Shown here: one piece after another, positions 13,284 to 23,830 of the stretch
Layout: every line of letters begins with the position of its first letter
Numbering within the stretch: position 1 is the stretch's first letter
Assembly (NCBI GenBank): GCA_030015575.1
Contig: JASDDO010000018.1
Coordinates: 379,311,908-379,375,907, forward strand
Source of the DNA: Agapanthus africanus
Taxonomy: Eukaryota; Streptophyta; Magnoliopsida; Asparagales; Amaryllidaceae
DNA length: 64,000 nucleotides
Reading direction: 5' to 3'
The notes under the pieces: generated by a model
What the model saw: the letters and a program-made list of their open reading frames with translations, nothing else
The model's database searches: none
Told to the model about the DNA's origin: nothing
Translations under genes and position numbers: made by a program

Positions 13284-16200
13284 TCTGCGTGCGCTCTTGC
13301 AAGATTAGATTGGTTATTTATTTTATCTAATCAGGATGGCTCCCACTGTTTTTATCAAATCTTCCTTCAAACCCTAAAAGGAAAGACTAGCCGGGATTAA
13401 TTACACTCTACAAGTTTGCCAATCTTTCAGCCAGGCCAGTGTCAGTACTTTGAGGGAGGTTCCCCGTGCTTTCGCACGGACCTAATTAGAATAAACCTTG
13501 TTTTCCCAGAGGCGTAACCCCGTTGACACCTTTCTAGACACCTACTTGATCGGCTAATTGTAAAGTGCAAAACTCTCCCAGGAGTAACAATTACTCGTAG
13601 TGGGTATCGGGATCCAACTATCATATAGAAGGTATGCAATCTCATTGCAAATTTCAACACTTGAAACTCCCGATAAAGGTTTTTACCCCTAGCACTTATG
13701 ACCTTAACTATGGTCAACAAATCATAAGTACTAGTCAAGTTCTACCCGTCATTTCGTGATTAATTAGACCTACCCACATGACCCTTAACTAAGGTCAACA
13801 AACTCACGCGACTGTCCTAACTAATCGCATCATATGCGGTGTAGGAAGACATCACTTAGCTACCGTACACTGTGCCTTAACTAAGGTCAACAAACACAGC
13901 ACGAATACTAAGTACTCTACTTCCTAAAATGACGGAGGGTTGCGGATGGTTTTTAAGAAAACCTTTAACGCTTTGAACTTGATCTCATTGCGGAATCAAA
14001 TGGTTTTTAAATGGAATGTTTTTGAGGCTTTTCTAGTTTTGCTAAAGGGGTCACTCCCGGTGAAGGGATCGTTGGCCCTTTCCTCATCGAATAAGGTGCA
14101 GTATATATCATATATACCGCTGTGCAAAGCAGAAACTATAGAAGCAATCAAAAGACAAACCGAGGGTTGTAGCATCTGCCAGTTAAAGGGGTCCCTCCCG
14201 GTGAAGGGATCGTCGGCCCTTTCCTCATCGAATAAGGTGCAGGATATATCATATATACCGCTGTGCAAAGCAAGAACTGTAGCTACCTGTTTTATTTTTG
14301 AAATTCGATTCCACAACATTTTTTAGGTTTATTTTCTTTCATTAATCTCATTAATGAATGTCCCATCATTTAAGTCCACCTAAACATCACAGATAAATAT
14401 AACGTACGCTTATGCCATCCGCATTCGCCTCGATGTCCCGTCTGCACCGTTAGGTTAGGTAACTAACGCCAGAGAGAGGCAGGGCTAGCGCGGGTGTAAA
14501 ACATAAGCAACGTCTATATAATATATCATATATACTATATATAATATCTATCTGAACAAATCACATGATCACATCACAGATAACGCAGCAGAAAATATCA
14601 TATGAAATATTGGATATACTAGGACGTCCGTGTTTTTAATACGAGCCAGTATAAAACACGGATCCACGGTCGCGATGAATAGCCAATCCCATACCCCTAG
14701 ACCCCTACGAGAGCGGCAAGCAATCCTATCAATTCTAGGGTTAGGAGACCCAGACTCGACTCCTCGAGTTGGTCTCCCACTGGACCCTAGAACCCGGTTA
14801 CTTGTGCTCCTCTCCTTGGGTCTATCCTAATGCGGAAAAGTAAATAATATACAAATGGTGACATCATCCGCAACCTGGAAGTGCCCCAATAAAAGAATAT
14901 TACATACAAGTTTTTACATGAATGAAAATGAAAAAACACCCATCTCACATAAAAAACCCCCGGCTATTCAAACACGACGATCCAATATAACATATCCAGC
15001 AACACATAACATCACATGTCATCAACGTAAGTAAACATGCGTATCCCAATTGTCGTTGACATATAGCAACGAAACCGGCGATATCACATATTACACTTAC
15101 GGTCACAGAAAAGAAAGTGTAAAACTACAACAGTTGGAATCCGCAAACTCTTTAGACATCGCATGCCTAATTAAATGAATTCCTTAGACATCGCATGCCT
15201 AACTATTATAAACCCCGCATTTTAGTCTCATTATCGAAAACTCTTTTCAATATCAAGTCGGGCAATTCAACAAGATTCCCGACATCCTGATCGAATGCTC
15301 GTCGCAAACTTTAGTAGGCGGCCGCACCCCCGATGCCGTCGACGAAGTGCACCAAGGCTGAACACCGCTGCCACGAGCACCCGAACGGATGCTTTCGGCG
15401 ACGGGGTTCTTCTACAGTCACTTGGTCGGGGCTAAGGGGTGTAGCTGTCTATTAAGTTTATCCGGCGAGTATCCGCGTATGCTACGTGATTGCGACGGAC
15501 TTTTGATCACATCAAAATCCCGTGGCAACCGATCAAGTGAGACTAAACTGCTATGTTTATAACATTCATTCAGTTATCTCATAACTACTTGTGGATTCCA
15601 AATATTGTATCACATTCCGGATAAATAGAAAATGTTAAACTTTCCGATCGAACAATCGAACACCCAAGTTTTCCCGAAACAACTCAACACATGAAATAAG
15701 TTTAAAAACATTCACTTCATGCCTCAGTACCAACGGTCCAGCCGTAGAAGGGTCAAGCCAACGCCTCACATGTGGCACGCCGTACAGCCCCAAAGCCTAA
15801 GGTTCAAAGGGCAGTTCAAGACGGTCACATAATCGAGTTAAGGTTTGTTGTCTTCTAGAGAGACCATCGCGTTACTTGCACTACTTAGAACGTCATTAAA
15901 CTACGGAAAAATCCAACAATTGGAAATTTCCCGGCAGGGGAAAAAGTGGGTATTTATATCCGGTCGAACTTTTTAACATATTCTAAAATTACCCGGAAAA
16001 ACACATAGACAAAGTTTGATAATCCGGTCGAATCTACGAACTCCCAATACACCCCAAAAAACTCAACTCTTGAGTGCAAATTAAAAATTCCCAGAAAACT
16101 CAGCAACTAAATAAAGAAATTACTGTGCAAAATTCACAACATAATGGTACTGTATGGCCGCGGAACCGCCGCACGAGCCATGCTCGTGCCGCGTTTCCGC

Positions 16201-16389
16201 GGCGCTTTGGTGGAATCAGACGCACGTGCTGCACAGTTTTTCTTAGAAAACCTTGCTGAATTTTCTGCATATTTTTAATTCACAAAAATCCCCGATTTCA
16301 AAAAATGTACAGAGAATGGTTTTGAATTAGGGTTTCGGGTTCGATCGGGTTTCTAACTTCGTCTACACATCGCCTAAAGCTATAGCTAG
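13284..16389 (-). other. Untranslated leader of copia C
   Basis: About 3.1 kb between primer site and gag start with no conserved ORF. The part near gag (13690-13930) has three copies of a block containing a GGTCAACAAA-type core about 80 bases apart. The part at 14600-14830 resembles the copia A leader at 35080-35290, including CGCGACCGTG near the GCACCCGTAGGGG-type block. A 30 bp duplication, TTAGACATCGCATGCCTAA, lies at 15150-15200. The block at 15720-15900 resembles a block in the unrelated LARD-1 interior (47880-48060). Confidence 0.75.
14044..14290. repeat. 140 bp unit in two copies in the copia C leader
   Basis: AAAGGGGTC(A/C)CTCCCGGTGAAGG starts at 14044 and 14184, and each is followed by CCCTTTCCTCATCGAATAAG and ATATATCATATATACCGCTG. 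CCCGGTGAAGGGATCG and GGCCCTTTCC suggest local folding. The copies are nearly identical over about 95 bases, then differ. Confidence 0.85.
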
Positions 16390-16401
16390 GCTCTGATACC
16401 A
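16390..16401 (-). other. Primer binding site of copia C
   Basis: Plus-strand GCTCTGATACCA is TGGTATCAGAGC on the minus strand, complementary to the 3' end of plant initiator tRNA-Met and one base from the LTR. It fixes the element's orientation. Confidence 0.93.
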
Positions 16402-16402
16402 C

Positions 16403-18601
16403 TGTAGGGTTCCTAGGCACACCCATGAAGTTCTACAACTGATCAAACATGCCAAAATCAAATTTTTCTATGTGCCAAAGAACCCTAAGCAAAGATCGTA
16501 ACTAGAGGTATAGGCGAAACAACAAGTTAATAGCTTAACTAGACAGTGAAAGTGACTACAACCTTTGTAGATCCGGTCCTCCACTTTCTTAGCTCCGTGA
16601 TGATGTCCCTCCGTTGCAATCATCGGATCCCAGACTCTAGCGATGGTTCCGTCGAAGAAATGATCGGGCTAGATCGTCGACTTCGATGCCGAAGATGATC
16701 TACATCGAAGCAACTCAAGATCAAGCTCCAACTTCACCAAGTCATGAAACTTGTGAAGAAAACACCCTATACTACATGGCAAGTGGTAGAGGATGAAGAA
16801 ATAGGAAGTGGGTTCACTTTGGATTTTGATTTCTCACTTGATTTCAACACTTGATATTTTTCAAGAATGGTTTCTTCACTTTGACAAGAAGATGAAGAAG
16901 AGAGAAAAAATGAATTATCTCTTAAAATAAATCAAATGATTCTTATCATATATGTAACCATGGTTGAGTGTAGAGAATAAAGTATGGTTTAAGTGAATGG
17001 TTAGGTTAAAGGAAAGAAACAAAATGGTTACTTATTCAAAGCTTCATGAAGCTTCAACAAAAGACAAAGCAAGCCACCATTTCATTTTCCTTTCCAAAAA
17101 ATAAATGAAAAAAAGAATAAATAAAAAAAATATAAAACCTAACCATTAACCTAAACATGGTTTAAAATAAACACACACCCAAGTTTGCATGTATCATCAA
17201 ACATGATACAAACTAGTGCACAAAACTATATCATATATACAATGCGCACATCAAGTGAGAAAATCTATCTTAAGTGAACCAATACTAGTTAATGCAAAGT
17301 AATATATCAAATATATAATTATACATTAAATCATTAAATCAACACTTGATTTAACGATCTGGTCATATCGCATATGACCGACTAATATCCAATGTATCGA
17401 CTTATCGAATCAATCCTTGATTCGATAACTAGGTTATATCGCATACAACCAATCGATACATTCATCGCCAGAATAGAATACGGTATCACATACACGCATT
17501 ATTCTCGGTCCTGCACATATCTCATATGCGCTCCTATTTCATTTCGCTAGAGCCAGGAAACCTCTGTGTAGGACTCTAAAGACTCGTCAATACGCCGGCA
17601 GTAGGTGATGATCATATCAAACACCCACAAGCCGCAAGCGGTCTACTAAACGTAACGGCCACCCGGGTATTGAGCGATCAGAAGATCAACGAGCAATCCC
17701 GCTCACACTCCTGTGAATCTAACCAGCAACACTTACCCTACCGTTCGGTCTATTCGTCTGATATGTCGCATATCTCGTCTAGGGGTGGTAAACGTCAGAC
17801 CCCAATAGCTTGATAAGTCATGCCGACGTGAGGTCCATAACAATCGTGAAACTACTGATAACTCTTACCGGTATATCACAGCAACCCTGGCCAGGGATTT
17901 CTGGTTATGGCCAGTCGTGCATAGCGCAACATCAACCCCCAATACCGGGAGAGACGAATCCCCTCCTATCGCTCATTGCCTCCATGTGAATCGGGACTGT
18001 ACCCAAAACCCACCTGTTTGCACGACTCAGTAGAGCCGTGGTAAGGTGGAAATCAAAGCACAGTGGGAGACACACAAGACTCTATGACGATCTCGGGTCA
18101 ACAGACTAAGCTGTACCTGTGTCACCAGAGAACTGCCATCTGACGTGAGGTATAATACCATCTGGGAGTTCTCGGCGAGTCCGTTCAGTGTACCCAGTCT
18201 CCACTGAGCACCCGCATACCATCTCTAATGTCAAACACCAATGGATATGGGATCATCCATCGCCCATCACATGGGTCGAGAAGATATGCGCTAGTCTACT
18301 CTAGAATATCGATGCCCCATCTCGATATTCCCATGACTAGGAACATTGAAGGATGTACTCATGGACTACCCAGGCCCCACTAGTATGATCTGCATCACAG
18401 TCCTGGAAGTCGAGCACACATCCTAAGGGCTTTATCAACATGTAACAGAGAGACAGAAAGTATACATGTTAAGATAAAAGAGCAACCAGATAGCGTACTA
18501 TCATGTCGAGCAAGAAAGTCCTACCTATATATGTCCCAACATCCACTCCAATATACATCCAATGTACAATAATGGCCTCTAGGGCATACATATAACTAAC
18601 A
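16403..18601 (-). repeat. 5' LTR of copia C
   Basis: Partner of 8253-10450. The first 330 bases differ at roughly a dozen positions. It ends TATAACTAACA at 18601 followed by the TTTAG duplication. Confidence 0.93.
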
Positions 18602-18606
18602 TTTAG

Positions 18607-18966
18607 TTTAGTGATATTGCTGTCAATAGGTAGTTTAAGGACATTGCGGTCCAGTATTAGTTTTAAGACGTTGCGGTCAAGGTTAAGGACGTCGTAGTCC
18701 GTAGATTTAAGGACTCCACAGTCCGATGTTAGTTTTAAGACATCACGGTCAAGGTTAAGGACGTCATAGTCCGTTGTTAATTTTAAGACATTCCGGTCAA
18801 AGTTAAGGACCTCATAGTCCGTTGTTAGTTTTAAGACATTCAGATCAAGGTTAAGGACCTCATAGTCCATGGGTTTAAGGACCCCACAGTGCGACGTTAG
18901 TTTTAAGATATCACGGTCAAGGTTAAGGACCTCATAGTCCTTGAGTTTAAGGACCCCACAGTCCGT
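18607..18966 (-). repeat. 24 bp hairpin-unit array in the Tat-like 3' LTR
   Basis: About 15 units of about 24 bp, each with a core like TTAAGGAC-(5 to 6 bases)-GTCC that is self-complementary (GGAC/GTCC). The same array is in the other LTR at 31698-32057, and a larger relative is at 22690-23641. An open minus-strand reading of this array is a by-product of the unit length being divisible by three. Confidence 0.88.
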
Positions 18967-19210
18967 ATCAATGTGTGGTCATCGGGACCCGTCACCTCTT
19001 TGAAGACGTTGAGGGATTACAACGCCAAGTATCAAAGGAGTGAAGAGATGTACCCTTAAACCGAGGTAGATTAAGTGATCTGTAGTCCAATTTGGAAACT
19101 AAGATCAATTATTATATTATAAGCCTATTGGCCCAGTTAAGCTTGCATTGAGGACTTATGGCCAGCTTGGGCTAAGTCCAATCATTTTTGGGATATTGGC
19201 CCTCTGCTGA

Positions 19211-19724
19211 TGTTAGTGTATATGCCCTAGAGGCCATTACTGTATCATACTGGATTGTATATTACTTGATGGAAGCTTGGGATATTCACCTTGTATTGAC
19301 ATTTTTGCTCAAAATGGTAGTGTGCTAATTGGTTTGTTTCTGCTTTAATGTGTGCATGTGTTTCTTTTAGCATATCGCCTTTATACATTACTGGAGCCCT
19401 TAGGATCTTTGCTTGATTACCAGCGTTGTGATGGCAGTCACACTCGTGGGGGCTGGGTAATCTATAAGCACATCCTTATGCAGGTCCCTAGTCACAGGAC
19501 TATCGAAACTGGGCATCGATACTCCGGAGTAGACTACCGTATGCGCTTCTTATCCCAGCTTGGGAGACAGTCTGTCCCACAGCCGTCAGTATGTCGTACT
19601 TGAGATAGTTTGCGGGTGCTCGTTAGGTTACGAGTACACTGGACATGACTCGTCGGGAACTGTTGGTTTGTATTATACCTATCGTCAGTTATCAGTTCCC
19701 AGGTGACATGAGTACAGCTTAGTC
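19211..19724 (+). repeat. Scrap of a copia A LTR inside the Tat-like 3' LTR
   Basis: The first 514 bases of a copia A LTR (TGTTAGTGTATATGCC to TACAGCTTAGTC) follow CTCTGCTGA, exactly the point where complete copia A sits in the other LTR (32304). At 19725 the sequence jumps into Tat-like LTR sequence equivalent to 43131, so the rest of copia A and about 650 bases of LTR were lost in one deletion. Confidence 0.9.
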
Positions 19725-19744
19725 GGGATCTGCATGTTTTTAAA

Positions 19745-20180
19745 GTTCTGTTCATAGGGTTAAACCCTAAACTTTATAGGAATTAAATTCTTGTTTTCTT
19801 CTGAAGAATTATATTCTTAATAGGGTTAAACCCTAATTTCTTTTCTTAAGGGAATTAAATTCCTGTGAGTTTGAGAGAATTATATTCTCAATTAGGGTTA
19901 AACCCTGGTTCCGTTTATTTTGAAGGAATTAAATTCCTATAACATTGGGTTAAGCCCTAACTTTATCTCAAAGGAATTGAATTCCTATCATTTTGTGAGA
20001 ATTAAATTCTCTGAACTCAGTTCCTCTTCTGTGTTTTGGATCTGCATGGCAGGATCTCAACCCAATGAGAATTAAATTCTCAATTCATGGGGAGATGTGC
20101 ACTTTGCAGATCCTCGACCAGAGAAAGAACTAAGTTCTTTTCTTTACATAAGAGTTAAACTCTTTTGAGAATTGAATTCT
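19745..20180. repeat. Array of short perfect palindromes in the Tat-like 3' LTR
   Basis: Consecutive short inverted repeats with 4-6 base arms and AT-rich centres, such as AGGGTTAAACCCT, AGAATTATATTCT, GGAATTAAATTCC, GAGAATTAAATTCTC and AAGAGTTAAACTCTT, spaced about 25-40 bases apart. The same array is at 43160-43600. It lies downstream of the TATA box in the element's direction, so it would be transcribed. Confidence 0.85.
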
Positions 20181-20321
20181 CTTTTGAAGCTTCCCTTTTC
20201 TTTTCTTACCTAAGTTTTTCCTTTTGCAGAGAATCAAAGGCTCTATATCTCTCTCTGTGTGTATCAAAAGAAAAGGTCCAAAGGTCTAAAATAAAGGTCC
20301 CTTTCTTCTTTTCTTGGCTCC

Positions 20322-20329
20322 TATTTATA
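20322..20329 (-). promoter_or_regulatory. TATA box in the Tat-like 3' LTR
   Basis: TATAAATA on the minus strand, followed by GGAGCC, about 640 bases inside the LTR start at 20967. The same motif is at 43726-43733 in the 5' LTR. A start site about 30 bases further on would make 20967-20300 the U3 region. Confidence 0.65.
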
Positions 20330-20659
20330 GGAGAAGGAAAAGAATCAACCTATTTAGTAAATCTCTCATTGAGAGATTTGATTGGTATATTGAGAGATTT
20401 GATTTATATTTATCATTAATCTGGGCCTTTAGATTGTTAAGTGAATTTTATTCACCATTGGATTTTAAATCCAAAGATATCTCTTTGTTATTTCGGTCAG
20501 ATTTAGGGGGAAATCTTTCCAAGTTCGAGATTTTTCCATAAATTGGTGATATTTAATCACCTTTAGATTCTTAATTCAACGGTTTCAAATAATCCTTCTC
20601 TATTTTGGAAAGATTTGAGTGATCTCCTCTCAGAATTTAATTCTGTTAAAGAATAAGGC

Positions 20660-20945
20660 TTTTAAAGCAGGTCACGGTGGTCACGTGATTCCTGGTCACG
20701 TGTAGGCACGTGACCCCTGGTATGGGCTTCTCTTCTTCTGCGCTCTGTTCTCTGGCCATTTCTTAACCATCACGTGCTCACACGTGACCACTGGTCACGT
20801 GTGAGCACGTGATGCCTCTTCTGAAGCTTTTTCCTGATTCTTAATTAGGGAATGAATGTGCTCTGTGCCGCTGCTTTAATTGTCACATGCCAACACGTGA
20901 CCGCTGGTCACGTGCTAGCACGTGATGCTTCCTCTGAAGTTTTTT
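20660..20945. promoter_or_regulatory. CACGTG (G-box) cluster in U3, 3' LTR copy
   Basis: Ten CACGTG hexamers by eye in about 285 bases, mostly as GTCACGTG/CACGTGAC pairs, just upstream of the minus-strand TATA box. CACGTG is the plant G-box bound by bZIP and bHLH factors. The 5' LTR copy (44070-44360) has one extra repeat unit. Confidence 0.7.
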
Positions 20946-20967
20946 CCTGATTTTAAATCAGGGAACA

Positions 20968-20980
20968 AATGCCCCCACAG
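20968..20980 (-). other. Polypurine tract of the Tat-like element
   Basis: CTGTGGGGGCATT on the minus strand ends at the LTR start TGTTCCCTGATTT (20967). It marks the boundary between interior and 3' LTR. Confidence 0.8.
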
Positions 20981-21369
20981 CGTTGTTCTCACATCTCTGC
21001 ACGTTAGTGCAACGTGTCACTTTTGTGACCGTCGGATCTGCTTTGGGAGTAGGGTAGATGAATTGTCCTTTTAGAAGCGCCTTCACTTTTTCATCATCTT
21101 CTTTTCAAACCTTTCTTTTAAGAATTTGATTCTCGTTCTCAGAGCTTAGTTTTCTGTTGTGTCTGTGCAGTGCCGTTTTATCTTCCAATCAAAAGCTAGT
21201 GCTCACGTGTTGCGCATGCAGGGCTCTACTTGATGGGGACGTTTCATCTCCCTGATCTGATTCCAATGCGTCGTTGGATTTCATTTCCAACGCTCTCCCC
21301 TTCTTTCCGGGCTTTGAGAATAGTCCCACCATGCACAACATTTTTTGTGCATAGTATTAAATGCTCCCC

Positions 21370-21376
21370 TTTATAA
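21370..21376 (+). promoter_or_regulatory. Possible TATA box of the antisense ORF
   Basis: TTTATAA, 93 bases before the ATG at 21463. The intervening sequence is CT-rich with a CAGAG near 21410, typical of a plant core promoter. It is on the strand opposite to the element's own transcript. Prediction only. Confidence 0.4.
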
Positions 21377-21462
21377 CCTGAACCCATGCCTTACCTCTTT
21401 TCCTCACAGAGAAACCCATTTATACCTTAAGGTGATCATCTTTGAGAACCCGATCAATCTCC

Positions 21463-21858
21463 ATGGCTTGCAATGGTCCCCATGCTCGTCGTCAACCATG
21501 GGAGGTGCCCATTGAGGAGATAATCCCTTGCTTCGCTGCGCGGCTGGCAGATCCCCTTCTCACCGACGCTCAATGTGATACGGTGATGTACGAGCTACTG
21601 ACTCGTTGGGGCTCTCCTCTTCCCATGGGCTCCATTTGGCTCCGGATGATCCTCCTGTCTGTGCTTGCCGATATACTCCCTCATCCGGCAGAGATGACTT
21701 CGGCAATCCTTGACGCGGCGGAGGACAAGCTTGAGTGCTTTCACGAGGCTTGTCTAATCACTCAAGCTCTGAAGGATCACTCAGTTCATATACTGAGTCA
21801 GAAAAGAGCCCGTCGGGCCGTCATGTCTGCTTTCGCTGATGAGCACGGCTCTAACTGA
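21463..21858 (+). CDS. Antisense ORF of the Tat-like element, 131 residues
   Basis: An intact ORF on the strand opposite to gag, 483 bases from the 3' LTR. The ATG at 21463 is in a good context (CTCCATGGC) and starts MACNGPHARRQPWE; an upstream TTG extension adds only seven codons. The product is about 14.5 kDa, mixed helical, with acidic and leucine-rich stretches (WLRMILLSVLADILPH) and a basic end (SQKRARRAV). I see no signal peptide, metal-binding motif or known fold. Plant Tat elements are known to carry extra ORFs here, often antisense (gene 23 of maize Grande is one), with unknown roles. Its lack of stops, where gag in the same element is broken, may mean late selection or chance. Higher GC than the flanks and a TATA-like motif at 21370 support a real gene. 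I do not recognise the family. Confidence 0.6.
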   Translation: MACNGPHARRQPWEVPIEEIIPCFAARLADPLLTDAQCDTVMYELLTRWGSPLPMGSIWLRMILLSVLADILPHPAEMTSAILDAAEDKLECFHEACLITQALKDHSVHILSQKRARRAVMSAFADEHGSN

Positions 21859-22469
21859 TGGGGAGCGACTCCTTGCGAAAATCGTCGTTTTGACGTGCTG
21901 GAGAAGGCGGAGAGGGAGTTAGAGAATTTTGTGTTTTGCTTTGTTAACCCTTGTATTTCTGATCCTTTGTTTGGTGATCTTTTCCCACTAGTGTAGTATG
22001 TTTGAATCAATGTACTCCTTTAATCATTGGCGGTTTGCATGCTTTCTGTTGAATTTTCATGTTTGTCAGATAGTCGTACGTGTGTCTTGCTTGCGCAAAT
22101 GAGCTGCCTGTTTTTCACATAGGGATTTTCTTTAATTGCGAGCACCATCGTTACGTTGCATGCACATCAGTGCCTCGGGCAACATTTCCTTTTAAACATT
22201 CGTACAGTTGCAAATGCGCGCCTGATAGGATACAGATCAGAAACTTTCCTTGTGATCTCCCGTATCGGGTGGTTTGTGCTGGCTTTAGATCGAGTATTGC
22301 TGTCGAAGGGAGGTTTATGAATGAAGACATATTTTTCTTCTCAATGGTGTGTCTCCTTTTTATTGAATGTGTTCTGCGGAAAATTTATCTAGGTTCCTTA
22401 TAGGACAGCGATGGCTTAGGATTCAGGGTTAAGATCTGCCTCCTAAGACTTTTGAGCTTTACGAGCCGT
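21859..22469. other. Interior of Tat-like element with no recognised feature
   Basis: A T-rich stretch after the antisense ORF, plausible as its 3' untranslated region (TGTTTGAATCAATGTACTCC near 22000). An open stretch at 22080-22403 (+) has no family resemblance and I do not call it. Confidence 0.5.
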
Positions 22470-22640
22470 GAGGGTTTCATAAAGAGTTTTTCTCCCTAAA
22501 GGTCGAGAGGATCCCGTAGGTGTAAGTTCTTCTTAAGAATCGTGAGGAGTCTTAAGCGGGTTTTCCCTTAGGAGTCATAAGGATCTCACAAGAGCGTTTT
22601 CTTCCTTACAGGTCGTGAGGACCTACAAGTGCTGGGTGCG
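22470..22640. repeat. About 50 bp hairpin repeats, first block
   Basis: Three to four units with a CCTTA(N)AGTCGTGAGGATCTTA-like core, for example CTTAAGAATCGTGAGGAGTC followed by TTAAG, so each unit can fold back. The same family forms a longer block at 26030-26640, about 3.4 kb away. Confidence 0.75.
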
Positions 22641-22689
22641 GTCATCCTTATCCATATTTCACGGGGTCAGGGGTTGCTTTGGGATGTTC

Positions 22690-23641
22690 TCTAGGGTACC
22701 GTAGTTTAAAGATATCGCGGTCAAGGTTAAGGACCTCATAGTCCGTGGATTTAAGGACTCCACAGTCCAATGTTAGTTTTAAGACATCACGGTCAAGGTT
22801 AAGGACCTCATAGTCCGTGGATTTAAGGACTCCACAGTCCAATGTTAGTTTTAAGAAATCACGGTCAAGGTTAAGGGCCTCATAGTCCGTGGATTTAAGG
22901 ACTCCACAGTCCAATGTTAGTTTTAAGACATCACGGTTAAGGTTAAGGACCTCATAGTCCGTGGATTTAAGGACCCCATAGTCCAATGTTAGTTTTAAGA
23001 CATCACGGTCAAGGTTAATGACCTCATAGTCCGTGGATTTAAGGACCCTACAGTCCAATGTTAGTTTTAAGACATCACGGTCAAGGTTAAGGACCTCATA
23101 GTCCGTGGATTTAAGGACCTTACAGTCCAATGTTAGTTTTAAGACATCACGGTCAAGGTTAAGGACCTCATAGTCCGTGGATTTAAGGACTCCACAGTCC
23201 AATGTTAGTTTTAAGACATCACGGTCAAGGTTAAGGACCTCATAGTCCGTGGATTTAAGGACCCCACAGTCCAATGTTAGTTTTAAGACATCACGGTCAA
23301 GGTTAAGGACTTCATAGTCCGTGGATTTAAGGACTCTACAGTCCAATGTTAGTTTTAAGACATCACGGTCAAGGTTAAGGACTTCATAGTCCGTGGATTT
23401 AAGGACTCTACAGTCCAGTGTTAGTTTTAAGACATCACGGTCGAGATTAAGGACCTCATAGTCCATGGATTTAAGGACTCCATAGTCCAATGTTAGTTTT
23501 AAGACATCACGGTTAAGGTTAAGGACCTCATAGTCCGTGGATTTAAGGACCCCACAGTCCAATGTTAGTTTTAAGACATCACGGTCAAGGTTAAGGACCT
23601 CATAGTCCGTGGATTTAAGGACTCCACAGTCCAATGTTAGT
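22690..23641 (-). repeat. 72 bp tandem array, about 13 copies
   Basis: The consensus unit consists of three 22-27 base subunits: TTTTAAGACATCACGGTC, GTTAAGGACCTCATAGTCC and TTTAAGGACTCCACAGTCC. Each has a short inverted repeat (GAC/GTC, GGAC/GTCC, GGACT/AGTCC). Because 72 is a multiple of three, the minus strand stays open for 328 codons (22648-23634) with a 24-residue period and an 8-residue sub-period (VLNLDRDV, LKLTLDCG, VLKSTDYE). I treat this as a repeat, not a gene. Copies differ by one to a few bases. The array is followed by a block also found after the LTR arrays (23642-23740). Confidence 0.95.
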
Positions 23642-23830
23642 TATCGGGACCCGTCACCTCTTTGAAGACGTTGAGGAATTACAACGCCAAATCTCAAAGG
23701 AGTGAAGAGATGTACCCTTTAACTAAGGTAAAATCAGTTTAGAATCATCATGGCTGGTCGTTAGTTTTAAGACGTTTCGGTCGAGGTTAAGGACATCATA
23801 GTCCGTGGATTTTAAGGACTCCACAGTCCG
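23642..23830. repeat. Internal copy of an LTR block
   Basis: TCGGGACCCGTCACCTCTTT and about 100 following bases match 18977-19075 and 32069-32165, which also follow hairpin arrays, in both LTRs. The stretch ends in one more hairpin-array unit (23760-23830). Array and flank were therefore copied together. Confidence 0.85.

Larger units (their letters stand above)
8253..18601 (-). mobile_element. Copia C: complete-ended, gag-deleted Ty1/copia element
   Basis: A minus-strand element of 10,349 bp with LTRs of 2198 bp (8253-10450) and 2199 bp (16403-18601), TSD TTTAG, primer site 16390-16401 and polypurine tract 10451-10465. The interior is 5.95 kb, of which about 3.1 kb is leader and only about 2.8 kb is decayed coding sequence. 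Gag is reduced to its first codons. LTRs differ by only a few percent in the stretches I compared, while the coding region is riddled with frameshifts. It therefore probably moved when already defective, using proteins of a relative. Confidence 0.93.
7696..20967 (-). repeat. 3' LTR of the Tat-like element (interrupted)
   Basis: The LTR pieces are 7696-8252, 18602-19210 and 19725-20967. Piece one matches 31145-31702, piece two matches 31703-32303, and piece three matches 43131-44397, all at high identity by eye. Copia C fills 8253-18601 and a copia A LTR scrap fills 19211-19724. The bases corresponding to 42473-43130 of the other LTR are missing here. The outer end reads TGGTCCCC instead of TGTTCCCC. 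The stretches 7696-8252 and 18967-19210 contain no gene; the former has a hairpin around TTAGTCTAGTTTTAGACTAA near 8170. Confidence 0.88.

Noticed and set aside
22648..23634. A 328-codon open frame on the minus strand as a gene
   Set aside because: It is the 72 bp array read through; any stop-free unit divisible by three stays open. No unique ends, and the start falls at the array edge.
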